Below are positions 1 through 7,707 of a DNA stretch of 64,000 bases, piece by piece. The notes beneath the pieces were generated by a model. That model worked only from the letters and a program-made list of their open reading frames with translations. It made no database searches and was not told the DNA's origin. A program made the translations under genes and the position numbers. Source of the DNA: Devosia sp. (GTDB lineage Bacteria > Pseudomonadota > Alphaproteobacteria > Rhizobiales > Devosiaceae); contig JADJPS010000004.1 of NCBI GenBank assembly GCA_016713105.1, positions 124,001 through 188,000 on the forward strand, given 5' to 3'. Numbering within the stretch: position 1 is the first letter of the stretch; every line of letters starts with the position of its first letter.

Positions 1-882
1 CAGCCCCTTGGCATCTGCTGCGCTGAAAGGCGCCACCACCCAGAGACCCGGGATGTGACTGTACCAGGCCGAGTAGTCCTGGCTGTGCTGCGCGCCGACG
101 CGCGCAGCCGCACCGTTCGGGCCGCGGAAGACGATCGGCGCACTCACCTGTCCACCCGACATGTAGAGCTGCTTGGCCGCCGAGTTGACGATCTGGTCCA
201 TGGCCTGCATCGCGAAGTTCCAGGTCATGAACTCGACGATCGGCCGCAACCCGGCGAGCGCCGCACCGACGCCGAGACCGGCGAAGCCATGCTCGGTGAT
301 CGGCGTGTCAATGACACGCTTGGCGCCGAACTCCTGCAGCAGGCCTTGGCTGATCTTGTAGGCGCCCTGGTACTCGGCCACTTCCTCGCCCATCAGGAAG
401 ATGTCCTTGTCGCGGCGCATCTCCTCCGCCATCGCCTCGTTGAGCGCCTGCCGGACGGTCATTTCGACCATCTCGACGCCGGCCGGCAGGTCAGGATCGG
501 TCGCCGCTTCGAACCGCGGCGCGGCGGGCGCAGCGGCTGCGGATGGCGCGGCCGCGGCCGCCTTCTGCGCCGGCACCGCCGGTGCCTCGGCGGGCTCCGG
601 AACGGTCTCGGCTACCGGGGCGGCCGCGGGTGCCGCGTCCTCTCCTTCGCCCTGTACCTGTGCGATCGGGGTGTTGACCTTCACGCCCTCCGTGCCCTCG
701 GCCACGAGGATCGACACCACGATGCCTCCGTCGACGCTCTCGACTTCCATTGTCGCCTTGTCGGTCTCGATCTCGGCGATCACGTCGCCGGGTTTGACGC
801 TGTCGCCTTGCTTGACCAGCCATTTCGACAGTTTGCCCTCTTCCATGGTCGGCGAGAGGGCGGGCATCAGAATTGTGGGCAT
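1..882 (-). CDS. pdhB: Pyruvate dehydrogenase E1 component subunit beta (3' end outside window)
   Basis: Beta subunit of the E1 (thiamine-diphosphate) component of pyruvate dehydrogenase, which decarboxylates pyruvate and acetylates a lipoyl group. The first 294 residues are visible. Residues 1-80 form a lipoyl (biotinyl-type) domain with the acceptor lysine at K42 (motif ETDKATME). An Ala/Pro-rich linker (about 85-125) leads into the transketolase-type beta domain (MTVRQALNEAMAEEM, then GEEVAEYQGAYK and ITEHGFAGLG). A lipoyl domain fused to E1-beta is typical of alphaproteobacteria. The ATG at 882 was chosen because the lipoyl fold starts right there (MPTILMPALSPTMEEG). It lies 112 bp after a small membrane-protein gene that separates it from pdhA. 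The C-terminal part lies beyond position 1. Confidence 0.95.
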   Translation of the reverse strand, partial: MPTILMPALSPTMEEGKLSKWLVKQGDSVKPGDVIAEIETDKATMEVESVDGGIVVSILVAEGTEGVKVNTPIAQVQGEGEDAAPAAAPVAETVPEPAEAPAVPAQKAAAAAPSAAAAPAAPRFEAATDPDLPAGVEMVEMTVRQALNEAMAEEMRRDKDIFLMGEEVAEYQGAYKISQGLLQEFGAKRVIDTPITEHGFAGLGVGAALAGLRPIVEFMTWNFAMQAMDQIVNSAAKQLYMSGGQVSAPIVFRGPNGAAARVGAQHSQDYSAWYSHIPGLWVVAPFSAADAKGL

Positions 883-994
883 CTCTTGCTCCGCAGGGCG
901 ATCAGGCGGCCGGGCCGCGCATGATTGAAGTGCTTCGGATACGGACACTTGTCCGGCTCCTTGGATGTCTTTCTCCGGCGATCCGGCGCGGCCA

Positions 995-1270
995 TCAGGT
1001 GAACCTGCGCCAGATCAGCAGCGCCACCAGGGCGAGCATACTCAGAATCAGCATCACGCGCATTGCGCGGAACCAGAACGGATACCGTCCTCCGGCCTTC
1101 ACTTCCGCCTCGACCATGGCGCGACGGGCCTGCGGCCAGTTCTGGATTGTATCGATCAGCCGCCGGGCAGATCCGAACATCGATCTCGCCACCCAGGCGA
1201 AATACAGCACGAACAGCGCGGCCACGGCCGCCGCAAGCACCCAGGTCGGCCAGTCGGGTAGCCCGCTCAT
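995..1270 (-). CDS. Small two-helix membrane protein between pdhA and pdhB
   Basis: A 91-residue protein not recognised as a known family. A hydrophobic helix at about residues 9-29 (WPTWVLAAAVAALFVLYFAW) is followed by a roughly 35-residue charged stretch and a second helix at about 66-87, ending in WRRFT. A TTG at 1294 would add eight residues, but the ATG at 1270 is preferred because AGGGG lies upstream. It has the same two-helix layout as its upstream neighbour, so the pair may be distant paralogues (inference). The position inside the pdh gene run suggests cotranscription with pdhA and pdhB. No catalytic motif is visible. Confidence 0.65.
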   Translation of the reverse strand: MSGLPDWPTWVLAAAVAALFVLYFAWVARSMFGSARRLIDTIQNWPQARRAMVEAEVKAGGRYPFWFRAMRVMLILSMLALVALLIWRRFT

Positions 1271-1300
1271 CGGATCTCGGCCCCTGCTCGCCAACTGCGC

Positions 1301-1594
1301 TCATGCTGCGCTCCCGCTGGCGATGTTGAGAATGGTGAGCACGACGAGGGCCACCGCACAGCCGGCAAACAGCATCATGCTCCGCGCAAACCGCGGCACG
1401 TCCCGAGCCCCGGACGTGCCGACGCGCTGCCGCACTGCGGGAAAGTCGAGGCTCCAGAGCTCCACAGCCGTCCTCCAGCCCTGACCTGCGGGCGCTGCCC
1501 GAACGATCCTGTAGAGGCTCAGCGCAACCCGAACAAACGCGTAAGCCGCCACCAGCCAGACAAGAAGACCGGCGGTGAACAACACCGCAGTCAT
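1301..1594 (-). CDS. Small two-helix membrane protein directly after pdhA
   Basis: A 97-residue protein whose start codon overlaps the pdhA stop by four bases (ATGA), which implies translational coupling. Hydrophobic helices lie at about 4-27 (VLFTAGLLVWLVAAYAFVRV) and 70-92 (MMLFAGCAVALVVLTILNIA). Between them is a basic amphipathic stretch containing a Trp-rich segment (WRTAVELWSLDFP). No family was recognised. With the 91-residue protein that follows, it forms a pair of hairpin-like membrane proteins inserted between the two E1 subunit genes, where most alphaproteobacteria have pdhA and pdhB adjacent. A link to membrane association of the complex would be speculative. Confidence 0.7.
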   Translation of the reverse strand: MTAVLFTAGLLVWLVAAYAFVRVALSLYRIVRAAPAGQGWRTAVELWSLDFPAVRQRVGTSGARDVPRFARSMMLFAGCAVALVVLTILNIASGSAA

Positions 1595-2601
1595 GCCGCG
1601 TAGACGTCGGTCCAGAGTTCGGTGGCGTCCGGCTCCGGATCGGTGGTGGCGAAATCGGCGGCCTCGGTAACGATGGCGCGGATCTCGGTCTCCACCTGCT
1701 TGAGGCTCTCTTCGCTGGCGTAGCCCTTTTCGATGATGCGGGCCTTCACCTGCTCGATCGGATCATGCTCGGCGCGCATGGTCGCGACCTCGTCCTTGCT
1801 CCGGTACTTGGCGGGATCTGACATGGAGTGACCGCGATAGCGGTAGGTCAGCATCTCGAGGATATAGGGGCCCTTGCCGGAACGGGCATGTTCGATGGCG
1901 CGGCGTGCGGCATCGTAGGTCATGCGCACGTCCATGCCATCGACCTGCTCGCCATCGATGCCGAAGGAAATGCCGCGTTTGGAGAGGTTCGGCTGGCCCG
2001 AAGCACGCTCGACGGCAGTGCCCATGCCATAGCGGTTGTTCTCGATGATGTAGACCACCGGCAGGTTCCACAGCTTGGCCATGTTGAAGCTCTCGTAGAC
2101 CTGGCCCTGGTTGGCCGCGCCATCGCCAAAATAGGCGATCGCGACCGTGCCATCCTCGCGGTACCTGGCGGCAAAGCCGAGGCCGGTCCCGAGGGAGGCC
2201 TGCGCCCCGACGATGCCATTGCCGCCATAGAATCGGTGCTCGTTGGAGAACATGTGCATCGAGCCGCCCTTGCCCTTGCTGAGCCCGCCCTTGCGTCCGG
2301 TCAACTCGGCCATCACGCCCTTGGGGTCGAGGCCCATCACCAGCATGTGGCCGTGGTCGCGGTACCCGGTGATCTGCGCGTCCTTGCCTTTCTGCGAGGC
2401 CATCGTGACACCGGTGACCACGGCCTCCTGGCCGATATAGAGATGGCAGAAGCCGCCGATCAGGCCCATGCCGTACATCTGGCCGGCCTTCTCCTCGAAG
2501 CGGCGGATCAGCAGCATCTCCCGAAAGGCTTCGAGTTCCTGCTCCTTGCTGAGTTCGGGGACGTTGGACTGGGCCGCTTTGGCCGCAGGTTTACGCGCCA
2601 T
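1591..2601 (-). CDS. pdhA: Pyruvate dehydrogenase E1 component subunit alpha
   Basis: Alpha subunit of pyruvate dehydrogenase E1, which binds thiamine diphosphate and Mg2+; 336 residues, the usual family length. The ThDP/Mg motif GDGAANQG with the downstream ENN is present, as are the family segments MYGMGLIGGFCHLYIGQEA near the start and YRYRGHSMSDPAKYRSKDEV in the C-terminal third. The ATG at 2601 (MARKPAAKAAQ) is preferred over an upstream start at 2679, because GGAG precedes it and the family begins with a short basic Ala/Lys tail. It lies downstream of the septum-initiator gene and is coupled by ATGA overlap to the small membrane-protein gene after it. Confidence 0.97.
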   Translation of the reverse strand: MARKPAAKAAQSNVPELSKEQELEAFREMLLIRRFEEKAGQMYGMGLIGGFCHLYIGQEAVVTGVTMASQKGKDAQITGYRDHGHMLVMGLDPKGVMAELTGRKGGLSKGKGGSMHMFSNEHRFYGGNGIVGAQASLGTGLGFAARYREDGTVAIAYFGDGAANQGQVYESFNMAKLWNLPVVYIIENNRYGMGTAVERASGQPNLSKRGISFGIDGEQVDGMDVRMTYDAARRAIEHARSGKGPYILEMLTYRYRGHSMSDPAKYRSKDEVATMRAEHDPIEQVKARIIEKGYASEESLKQVETEIRAIVTEAADFATTDPEPDATELWTDVYAA

Positions 2602-2719
2602 GGATCGATTCTCCGGAAAGGATGCCGCCGCATTCGGTTGCGTGGGGTCGCAACTGCACCAGTATAGCCCAGAAGGCATTGGAAGGCGAATCCGGTGGGC
2701 GCCTTAGCAAACCAGGCTA

Positions 2720-3115
2720 TCAGTCTATGCCAGCTTCAATAATTCCTGTTAACTGATCTGTGGTTGATGAGGCGCCTGAACCTGAAACAGGTTTACCGGT
2801 GCGGGGGTCCACCATTACGACGATGTCACCGGGCTGCGCCATGGAGAGCAGCGCCCGTGCCCTCTCGCTGACCAGATCCGGATCCAGATTCGATGACTTG
2901 AACAGGCTGATGCGATGCCGGTATGAATCGATCTCCGCCTGCAGCGCCGCTGACTTCGCCCCGAGCTCGTCGATCTCGGCCTCCAGCACGTCCTGGCTCT
3001 CGAAGCCGAACTGGCCGGTAAAGAAGCTGTAGCCGAGGTAGCCCTGGAACGCGGCAAGTCCGGCGGTGATCATCAGGTGGCGCCAGAAGGCCGGGCGTTT
3101 GAGGCGAGTGGACAT
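2720..3115 (-). CDS. Septum formation initiator (FtsB/DivIC-type) protein
   Basis: Bitopic membrane protein of the cell-division machinery; FtsB-type proteins bridge FtsL and FtsQ in the divisome. It has 131 residues: a short basic N-terminus, one transmembrane helix at about 15-35 (MITAGLAAFQGYLGYSFFTG), a coiled coil at about 45-75 (VLEAEIDELGAKSAALQAEI), and a C-terminal segment with PDLVSERARALLSMAQPGD, which is typical of the family. The ATG at 3115 (MSTRLKRP) places the helix normally; a longer frame to 3160 adds only an Arg-rich extension. A place just upstream of pdhA is usual in alphaproteobacteria, where eno normally comes just before; here three genes intervene. Confidence 0.88.
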   Translation of the reverse strand: MSTRLKRPAFWRHLMITAGLAAFQGYLGYSFFTGQFGFESQDVLEAEIDELGAKSAALQAEIDSYRHRISLFKSSNLDPDLVSERARALLSMAQPGDIVVMVDPRTGKPVSGSGASSTTDQLTGIIEAGID

Positions 3116-3196
3116 GGCAGTGCGGCACTCAGGTGGACGACGCCTCCTTTCGTAGGCCATGCGACCTTAACAGGCGGTGGACGCGGCCGGGCGGCC

Positions 3197-5167
3197 TCAC
3201 GGGAGACGGCAGGCTTCGACGTAGGTAGCGACGAGAGAGCTGTTCGAGAGCGGTATCTTGTAGGGCTCGTAGTCCCCGAAGTTCGCGCGTGTCGAAATCG
3301 TCATTTCCGGGGGCGGGTCGTGGCTCAGAGCGTCGAGCATCTCGCGGATGTTCTCCTGGTTGACTGTCCCGATGCCGAGTTCTGTGCCGCTGTATACGCG
3401 GCGCGGCTCGTTGACGGGCCAGTAGCCGTCCTCCCCGATGAACACGACCAACTCGAATATGCTCGCCTCCTTGAGCGCGTTCTGCTTCAGAGCGTCGTCT
3501 GAGTAGAAGGCCAGGGTGTGCGCACCGGTCTCGACGAAGCATATGAACTCCACCCTGCCTGACTTTGGTGAGGTCCGTGCATGAAGCACCGCGCGCGCGT
3601 TCAGCATTGCCGCGGCCTCCCCGTCGATCAGTTCCCAGCCGGTAGCCTCCGTGAGCGGGAGATACCCGATCTGCCAATAGTCATCGGGGCTGAGACACAG
3701 TTTGGCGAAGGCCTCGGCAGCCGCAGCGGCCTCAACTCCCGTCGACAGACTGCCGGTGTAGGTCGCTCCGGATGCAGTGGCGATGCTGAGCTGCAGGTCG
3801 GTCACGCCGATCGCCAAGCGAACCACCATGTCGCTGATCTGGTAGACATTGGTGCTTTGCAGGTAGCGAAGCGCTTCTTCGCTCCAGCTCTCGACAATGA
3901 ACGGGAAACGGTGAGAGCCGGCGTTGACGGTCAGCGACTCGGTTGCCGGCGCCGTGTCGGCAATCACCCCGGGCTGAACCTCGATGCCAAGAACCGGCTG
4001 GCCGGCCGTGTCACAGGCCAGCAGCAACGAGGCCTTGCCATCCGAGGTGGTGGCAATGAGTGTGTGATCGGGAAGCGTTTCGCTGGGCTGGCTGCGTAGC
4101 GTCCAGTCTGGGCCACTGCCACCTTGAGCGGGTGCCACCTCGGGTTGTGCCGGTAACTCGGCAACAGCCGGCGACGTACCGAAGCACTGCGCGCTGAACT
4201 GAGCTGCCGCCTGGGCGAGTCCCTGCAGGTTCATGGCAGGCCAGCGCGTGACCATGCCGCTCGAATAGCTCTCGATGGTCATGGCGACCTCGCTCTTGGC
4301 GGCGCCTACCGCCAGGATCAGGCTCTCGATGTAGTCGGCCGCCAGGTAGCGGATGCCGGCTATGCCGTCCGGCCTCGTGAAGTGCTCTCCGGTGGCGCTG
4401 CGCTGCTCGCCGTCGATCTCGACCCGCAGGGTCAGCCCGACATCACCGGCCTCGTAGGGAAATGTCGATGGGTTGGAGGCGAGGAACGCCACCTCGCTTT
4501 GCCGCCTGCCGTCGCAGAAGGCATAGAAATAGCCGCCCTGGTCAAGATCGCCGACCAGGGTCGCCTGCTGGCCGCCATTCACCGGATCCGGCTCGATCCT
4601 GACTTCCCAGGCTGAGAGCGCCAGCGCCGGTTGCGCTACGGTCTTTGCGCCGAAGCACTTCTCGATGAAGGCCCTGCCCGCCGCCGTCGATCCCTTGGCG
4701 CTCAGCGAATAGGGATACTCCTTGCCACTCACCGTCTGCACCATCACCACGCTGATGCTCGACTTTGCTGCGACGATATCCTCGACGATGGCGCGGGCAT
4801 CGGCGGCGCCGTTCCGGTAGCGCATGCCGTACCAGCCAGGCGCATGCCGATAGAAATCGGCCGGGCTTTGCCATGCCTCTCCGACATCTGTCTGTATGCG
4901 CAGCGCAACCACATTCCCGCTCGGCTCGGGAATGCTGTTCTCGCCGTCAAAGGTGAGCAGTGCGATCTGCCGGTCGGTGGTGCTGCACCACACCTGGAGT
5001 AAGCCCTTGTCTCCCAGCGCCCCGCGCAAGGTGTAGGTAGGCTGTCCGGCGCCGTCGACCTCCTCGAGCAACTGCCACTGCGCGACGGCGGGAAATGCCA
5101 GCAGGAGGGCGACCATGGTTCCGAGCAGCGCCACGGCAATCGATCTCAGTCCCGCAGCGACAACCAA
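3197..5167 (-). CDS. Exported protein with four degenerate tandem repeats, each with one cysteine pair
   Basis: A 656-residue protein with a signal peptide (hydrophobic core about 9-24, likely cleavage after AFPAVA at 29). No family was recognised. By reading, the mature protein divides into four units that begin with a Trp at W31, W187, W355 and W511. Each has one Cys 30-32 residues after that Trp and a second 106-110 residues later: C61/C171, C218/C328, C385/C491, C543/C653. These are the only cysteines in the mature chain, so four intradomain disulfides in the periplasm are likely (inference). Each unit ends in a helical segment before the second Cys (AAGRAFIEKC, AAAQFSAQC, AAAEAFAKLC, LVATYVEAC). 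It lies on the same strand between ftsB-like and a small exported-protein gene. Confidence 0.85.
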   Translation of the reverse strand: MVVAAGLRSIAVALLGTMVALLLAFPAVAQWQLLEEVDGAGQPTYTLRGALGDKGLLQVWCSTTDRQIALLTFDGENSIPEPSGNVVALRIQTDVGEAWQSPADFYRHAPGWYGMRYRNGAADARAIVEDIVAAKSSISVVMVQTVSGKEYPYSLSAKGSTAAGRAFIEKCFGAKTVAQPALALSAWEVRIEPDPVNGGQQATLVGDLDQGGYFYAFCDGRRQSEVAFLASNPSTFPYEAGDVGLTLRVEIDGEQRSATGEHFTRPDGIAGIRYLAADYIESLILAVGAAKSEVAMTIESYSSGMVTRWPAMNLQGLAQAAAQFSAQCFGTSPAVAELPAQPEVAPAQGGSGPDWTLRSQPSETLPDHTLIATTSDGKASLLLACDTAGQPVLGIEVQPGVIADTAPATESLTVNAGSHRFPFIVESWSEEALRYLQSTNVYQISDMVVRLAIGVTDLQLSIATASGATYTGSLSTGVEAAAAAEAFAKLCLSPDDYWQIGYLPLTEATGWELIDGEAAAMLNARAVLHARTSPKSGRVEFICFVETGAHTLAFYSDDALKQNALKEASIFELVVFIGEDGYWPVNEPRRVYSGTELGIGTVNQENIREMLDALSHDPPPEMTISTRANFGDYEPYKIPLSNSSLVATYVEACRLP

Positions 5168-5236
5168 GGTGCGTCTCCCCCGTTCGCGACGAGTTTAGCG
5201 CTTCCGCGGAGTCTGGCAACGCCGCTCTCGCGGAGC

Positions 5237-5620
5237 CTACTCGCCCGCCGGCAGGGTGAGGCTCACTTCGACCATGTCCGCGCAGAAGACGGCCTCACCG
5301 CGCAGCCATTCGTTCCCGATGCCGCCCTCCTCGTTGATCTCGTCGATGACGGCGACGAGGCGGTCGATCTTCTGCTGGTCGGTCAGGTCTGGCGGCCGGG
5401 CCGCGTCGGCCCGCGCCTGCAGGCGTTCCCCGGCCTCGCGCAGCGCGTCGACGTTCTGGGCGGTGTAGTTGTCCTTGGCCTGCCCGATCAGCACGACGCA
5501 GCGCAGGGCGTCGTCGTAGTCGTCGGCCAGTGCTGGCAATGCAAATGGACCACAGAACACGACAAGCGCGGCCACCAGGGCACGAAAGCTTGTCGAAACG
5601 GCCGCAGGTTCTCTTCTCAT
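5237..5620 (-). CDS. Small exported protein of unknown function, two cysteines
   Basis: A 127-residue protein starting MRREPAAVST, with a signal peptide (RALVAALVVFCGPFALPALA, cleavage before DDYDDAL). The mature part is acidic and helical with one Cys near each end (LRCVVLIG and AVFCADM), suggesting one disulfide. No family recognised. The region around the start codon is a perfect 17-bp tandem duplication (5617-5650), so two Shine-Dalgarno/ATG units follow each other: the outer ATG at 5637 reads only six codons (MRELSP) and stops on the real start by ATGA overlap. A longer reading from 5662 runs through the duplicated unit in the main frame but has no better ribosome site. It shares strand and export signal with the 656-residue repeat protein. 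Confidence 0.72.
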   Translation of the reverse strand: MRREPAAVSTSFRALVAALVVFCGPFALPALADDYDDALRCVVLIGQAKDNYTAQNVDALREAGERLQARADAARPPDLTDQQKIDRLVAVIDEINEEGGIGNEWLRGEAVFCADMVEVSLTLPAGE

Positions 5621-5650
5621 GGTGACAATTCCCTCATGGTGACAATTCCC
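5617..5650. repeat. 17-bp perfect tandem duplication over a start codon
   Basis: The unit TCATGGTGACAATTCCC occurs twice without a gap (5617-5633 and 5634-5650). On the minus strand each copy carries GGGAATTG followed by an ATG, so the translation start of the small exported protein is duplicated, creating a six-codon upstream reading frame. Simple slippage or a recent duplication would explain it. Confidence 0.9.
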
Positions 5651-5710
5651 CCACGCCCTCATCTCCCGAGGTTATCGCGCCCGCGCGTATTCCGCCACCG
5701 CGCCGCACCC

Positions 5711-6316
5711 TCACCACGGCTCAACCACCAGTTCCGGCCACACCGCGCTGGCCCTTGCCGCCTTGCGCTCGTGCGTCTCCCGGTTATCCGTGCGCCGGTT
5801 CGGTACCACGCGAAACGCCAGCAGCGCCTCGAGCCCGTAGGGTGTGTAGAGTTCGATCCCGCTCTGCCCGTCCAGCCGCGCCGCCACCGCATGCGTGGTG
5901 GACGCAAACCGGTCCACCGCCTCGCATGAGGTCTTCAGCGGCGCATAGGGCGCACCGAAATGCCGCTCATACCAGAGGTGCACCCGCGCCTGGTTGCGGA
6001 TCTGCAGTGGCAATGGCAGGTCGGCGAACAGGGATTTCGAGCGGCGAATGACGCGGTTCTCGGCCTCGTAGCTCAGGTCCGAGGAGTCGAAATAGAACAC
6101 GTCAACGTCGTTGATCCCGGTCAGCGGCGGCCGACCCGTCAGGTGGTTCCATACGCAGTTGTAGATGGCGCCCGAGACCAGCCAGCTGTCCGGCAGCGCT
6201 AGGTCAGGCAGCCGCTCCAGCACCGCCACCAGCAACGGCGTCTGCCGGATGATCCCGCGCACGGCTTCGGCCTGCACATCCGCCGGCTGCCCGGCATATC
6301 TGAGACGCTCGCTCAT
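5711..6316 (-). CDS. Nucleotidyltransferase family protein (COG3575-like)
   Basis: A 201-residue protein of the bacterial nucleotidyltransferase-like family. It shows the motif W-L-V-S-G-A near residue 46 and the acidic pair NDVDVFYFD near residue 89, the place of the metal-binding Asp-x-Asp in the nucleotidyltransferase fold. The middle segment (VHLWYERHFGAPYAPL) and the C-terminal YTPYGLEALLAFRVVPN are also characteristic. The substrate is unknown. It follows eno by 30 bp on the same strand and could be cotranscribed with it. Family assignment is by pattern; catalytic activity is not shown. Confidence 0.82.
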   Translation of the reverse strand: MSERLRYAGQPADVQAEAVRGIIRQTPLLVAVLERLPDLALPDSWLVSGAIYNCVWNHLTGRPPLTGINDVDVFYFDSSDLSYEAENRVIRRSKSLFADLPLPLQIRNQARVHLWYERHFGAPYAPLKTSCEAVDRFASTTHAVAARLDGQSGIELYTPYGLEALLAFRVVPNRRTDNRETHERKAARASAVWPELVVEPW

Positions 6317-6346
6317 GCCGCCAGCTTGGCCGCGATCGGCGGGGCC

Positions 6347-7621
6347 TCAGCCCCGCAGTACATCCCGCCCGGCGTATTTCGCCGCCCCGCCCAGCTGCTC
6401 CTCTATGCGGATCAGCTGGTTGTACTTGGCCAGCCGATCAGAGCGGCTGAGCGAGCCGGTCTTGATCTGCCCGCAATTGCAGGCGACCGCCAGGTCCGCG
6501 ATCGTCGAGTCCTCGGTCTCGCCCGAACGGTGCGACATCACCGAAGTGTAGGCAGCGCGGTGCGCGGTGTCCACGGCATCAAGCGTCTCCGACAGCGAGC
6601 CGATCTGGTTGACCTTGACGAGGATCGAGTTGGCGACCCCCATCTTGATGCCGGAGCGGAGGCGTTCGGTGTTGGTGACGAACAGGTCGTCGCCCACGAG
6701 CTGCATTTTCTTGCCGAGCAGGTCGGTCAGCACCTTCCAGCCGTCCCAATCGTCCTCGGCCATGCCGTCCTCGATGGTGATGATCGGGAACTTGTCGGCA
6801 AGGTCGGCAAGGAAACGGGCATTCTCTTCCGCCGACAGGGTCTTGCCCTCGCCAGCCATTACGTATTTTCCGCCCTTGTAGTACTCGGTCGCAGCGCAAT
6901 CGAGACCGAGGCACACGTCCTTGCCGGCTGCGTAGCCGGCTTTCTCGATCGACCGCACGATGTACTCGAGCGCCGCTTCTGCCGATTTCAGGTTCGGCGC
7001 AAAGCCGCCTTCGTCGCCGACATTGGTGTTGTGGCCGTCAGCCGCGAGGCCCTTCTTCAGCGTGTGGAAGATTTCCGAGCCGATCTGCACCGCGTGCGCG
7101 ATCGATTCCGCGCCGACCGGCAGGATCATGAATTCCTGCATGTCGATCGGATTGTCCGCATGCGCACCGCCATTGATGATGTTCATCATCGGCACCGGCA
7201 GCACGTGCGCGTTCGGCCCGCCGATATAGCGATAGAGCGGCAGTTCGCTCGATTCAGCGGCGGCCTTGGCCACCGCCAGCGAGACGCCGAGGATGGCATT
7301 GGCGCCCAGCCGGCTCTTGTTCGGCGTGCCGTCGAGTTCGATCATGATGCGGTCGACTTCGATCTGGTCAAGCGCATCGAGACCCTGGATCTCGTTGAAT
7401 ATCTCGGTGTTGACGAAATCGACCGCCTTGGTCACGCCCTTGCCCAGAAAGGCCTTGCCACCATCGCGCAGTTCCACCGCCTCATGCGCGCCCGTCGATG
7501 CCCCCGACGGCACGATGGCGCGCCCGAAACTGCCATCGTCGAGCACCACGTCCACTTCCACGGTCGGGTTGCCGCGGCTGTCGAAGACCTGCCGACCGGT
7601 GACGTCGATGATGGTAGACAT
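6347..7621 (-). CDS. eno: Enolase (phosphopyruvate hydratase)
   Basis: Converts 2-phosphoglycerate to phosphoenolpyruvate in glycolysis and is a degradosome partner in many proteobacteria. The protein has 424 residues, the full family length. The N-terminal FDSRGNPTVE, the SGASTG loop, the metal-binding acidic positions (LGLDCAATE, IEDGMAEDDW, VGDDLFVTN) and the signature SHRSGETEDSTIADLAV are all present. The ATG at 7621 (MSTIIDVTGRQ) fits the family; a frame start at 7642 adds seven residues without support. It heads a same-strand run of nine genes that ends with pdhB. Confidence 0.98.
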   Translation of the reverse strand: MSTIIDVTGRQVFDSRGNPTVEVDVVLDDGSFGRAIVPSGASTGAHEAVELRDGGKAFLGKGVTKAVDFVNTEIFNEIQGLDALDQIEVDRIMIELDGTPNKSRLGANAILGVSLAVAKAAAESSELPLYRYIGGPNAHVLPVPMMNIINGGAHADNPIDMQEFMILPVGAESIAHAVQIGSEIFHTLKKGLAADGHNTNVGDEGGFAPNLKSAEAALEYIVRSIEKAGYAAGKDVCLGLDCAATEYYKGGKYVMAGEGKTLSAEENARFLADLADKFPIITIEDGMAEDDWDGWKVLTDLLGKKMQLVGDDLFVTNTERLRSGIKMGVANSILVKVNQIGSLSETLDAVDTAHRAAYTSVMSHRSGETEDSTIADLAVACNCGQIKTGSLSRSDRLAKYNQLIRIEEQLGGAAKYAGRDVLRG

Positions 7622-7707
7622 GCGCTGCCCCTTGAACTGCAATCGATTGCTCGGCCCTTGCTAGACCAGGGCTGTGACAACTGGAAGAGGGGGACGTCGG
7701 ATTTTTG

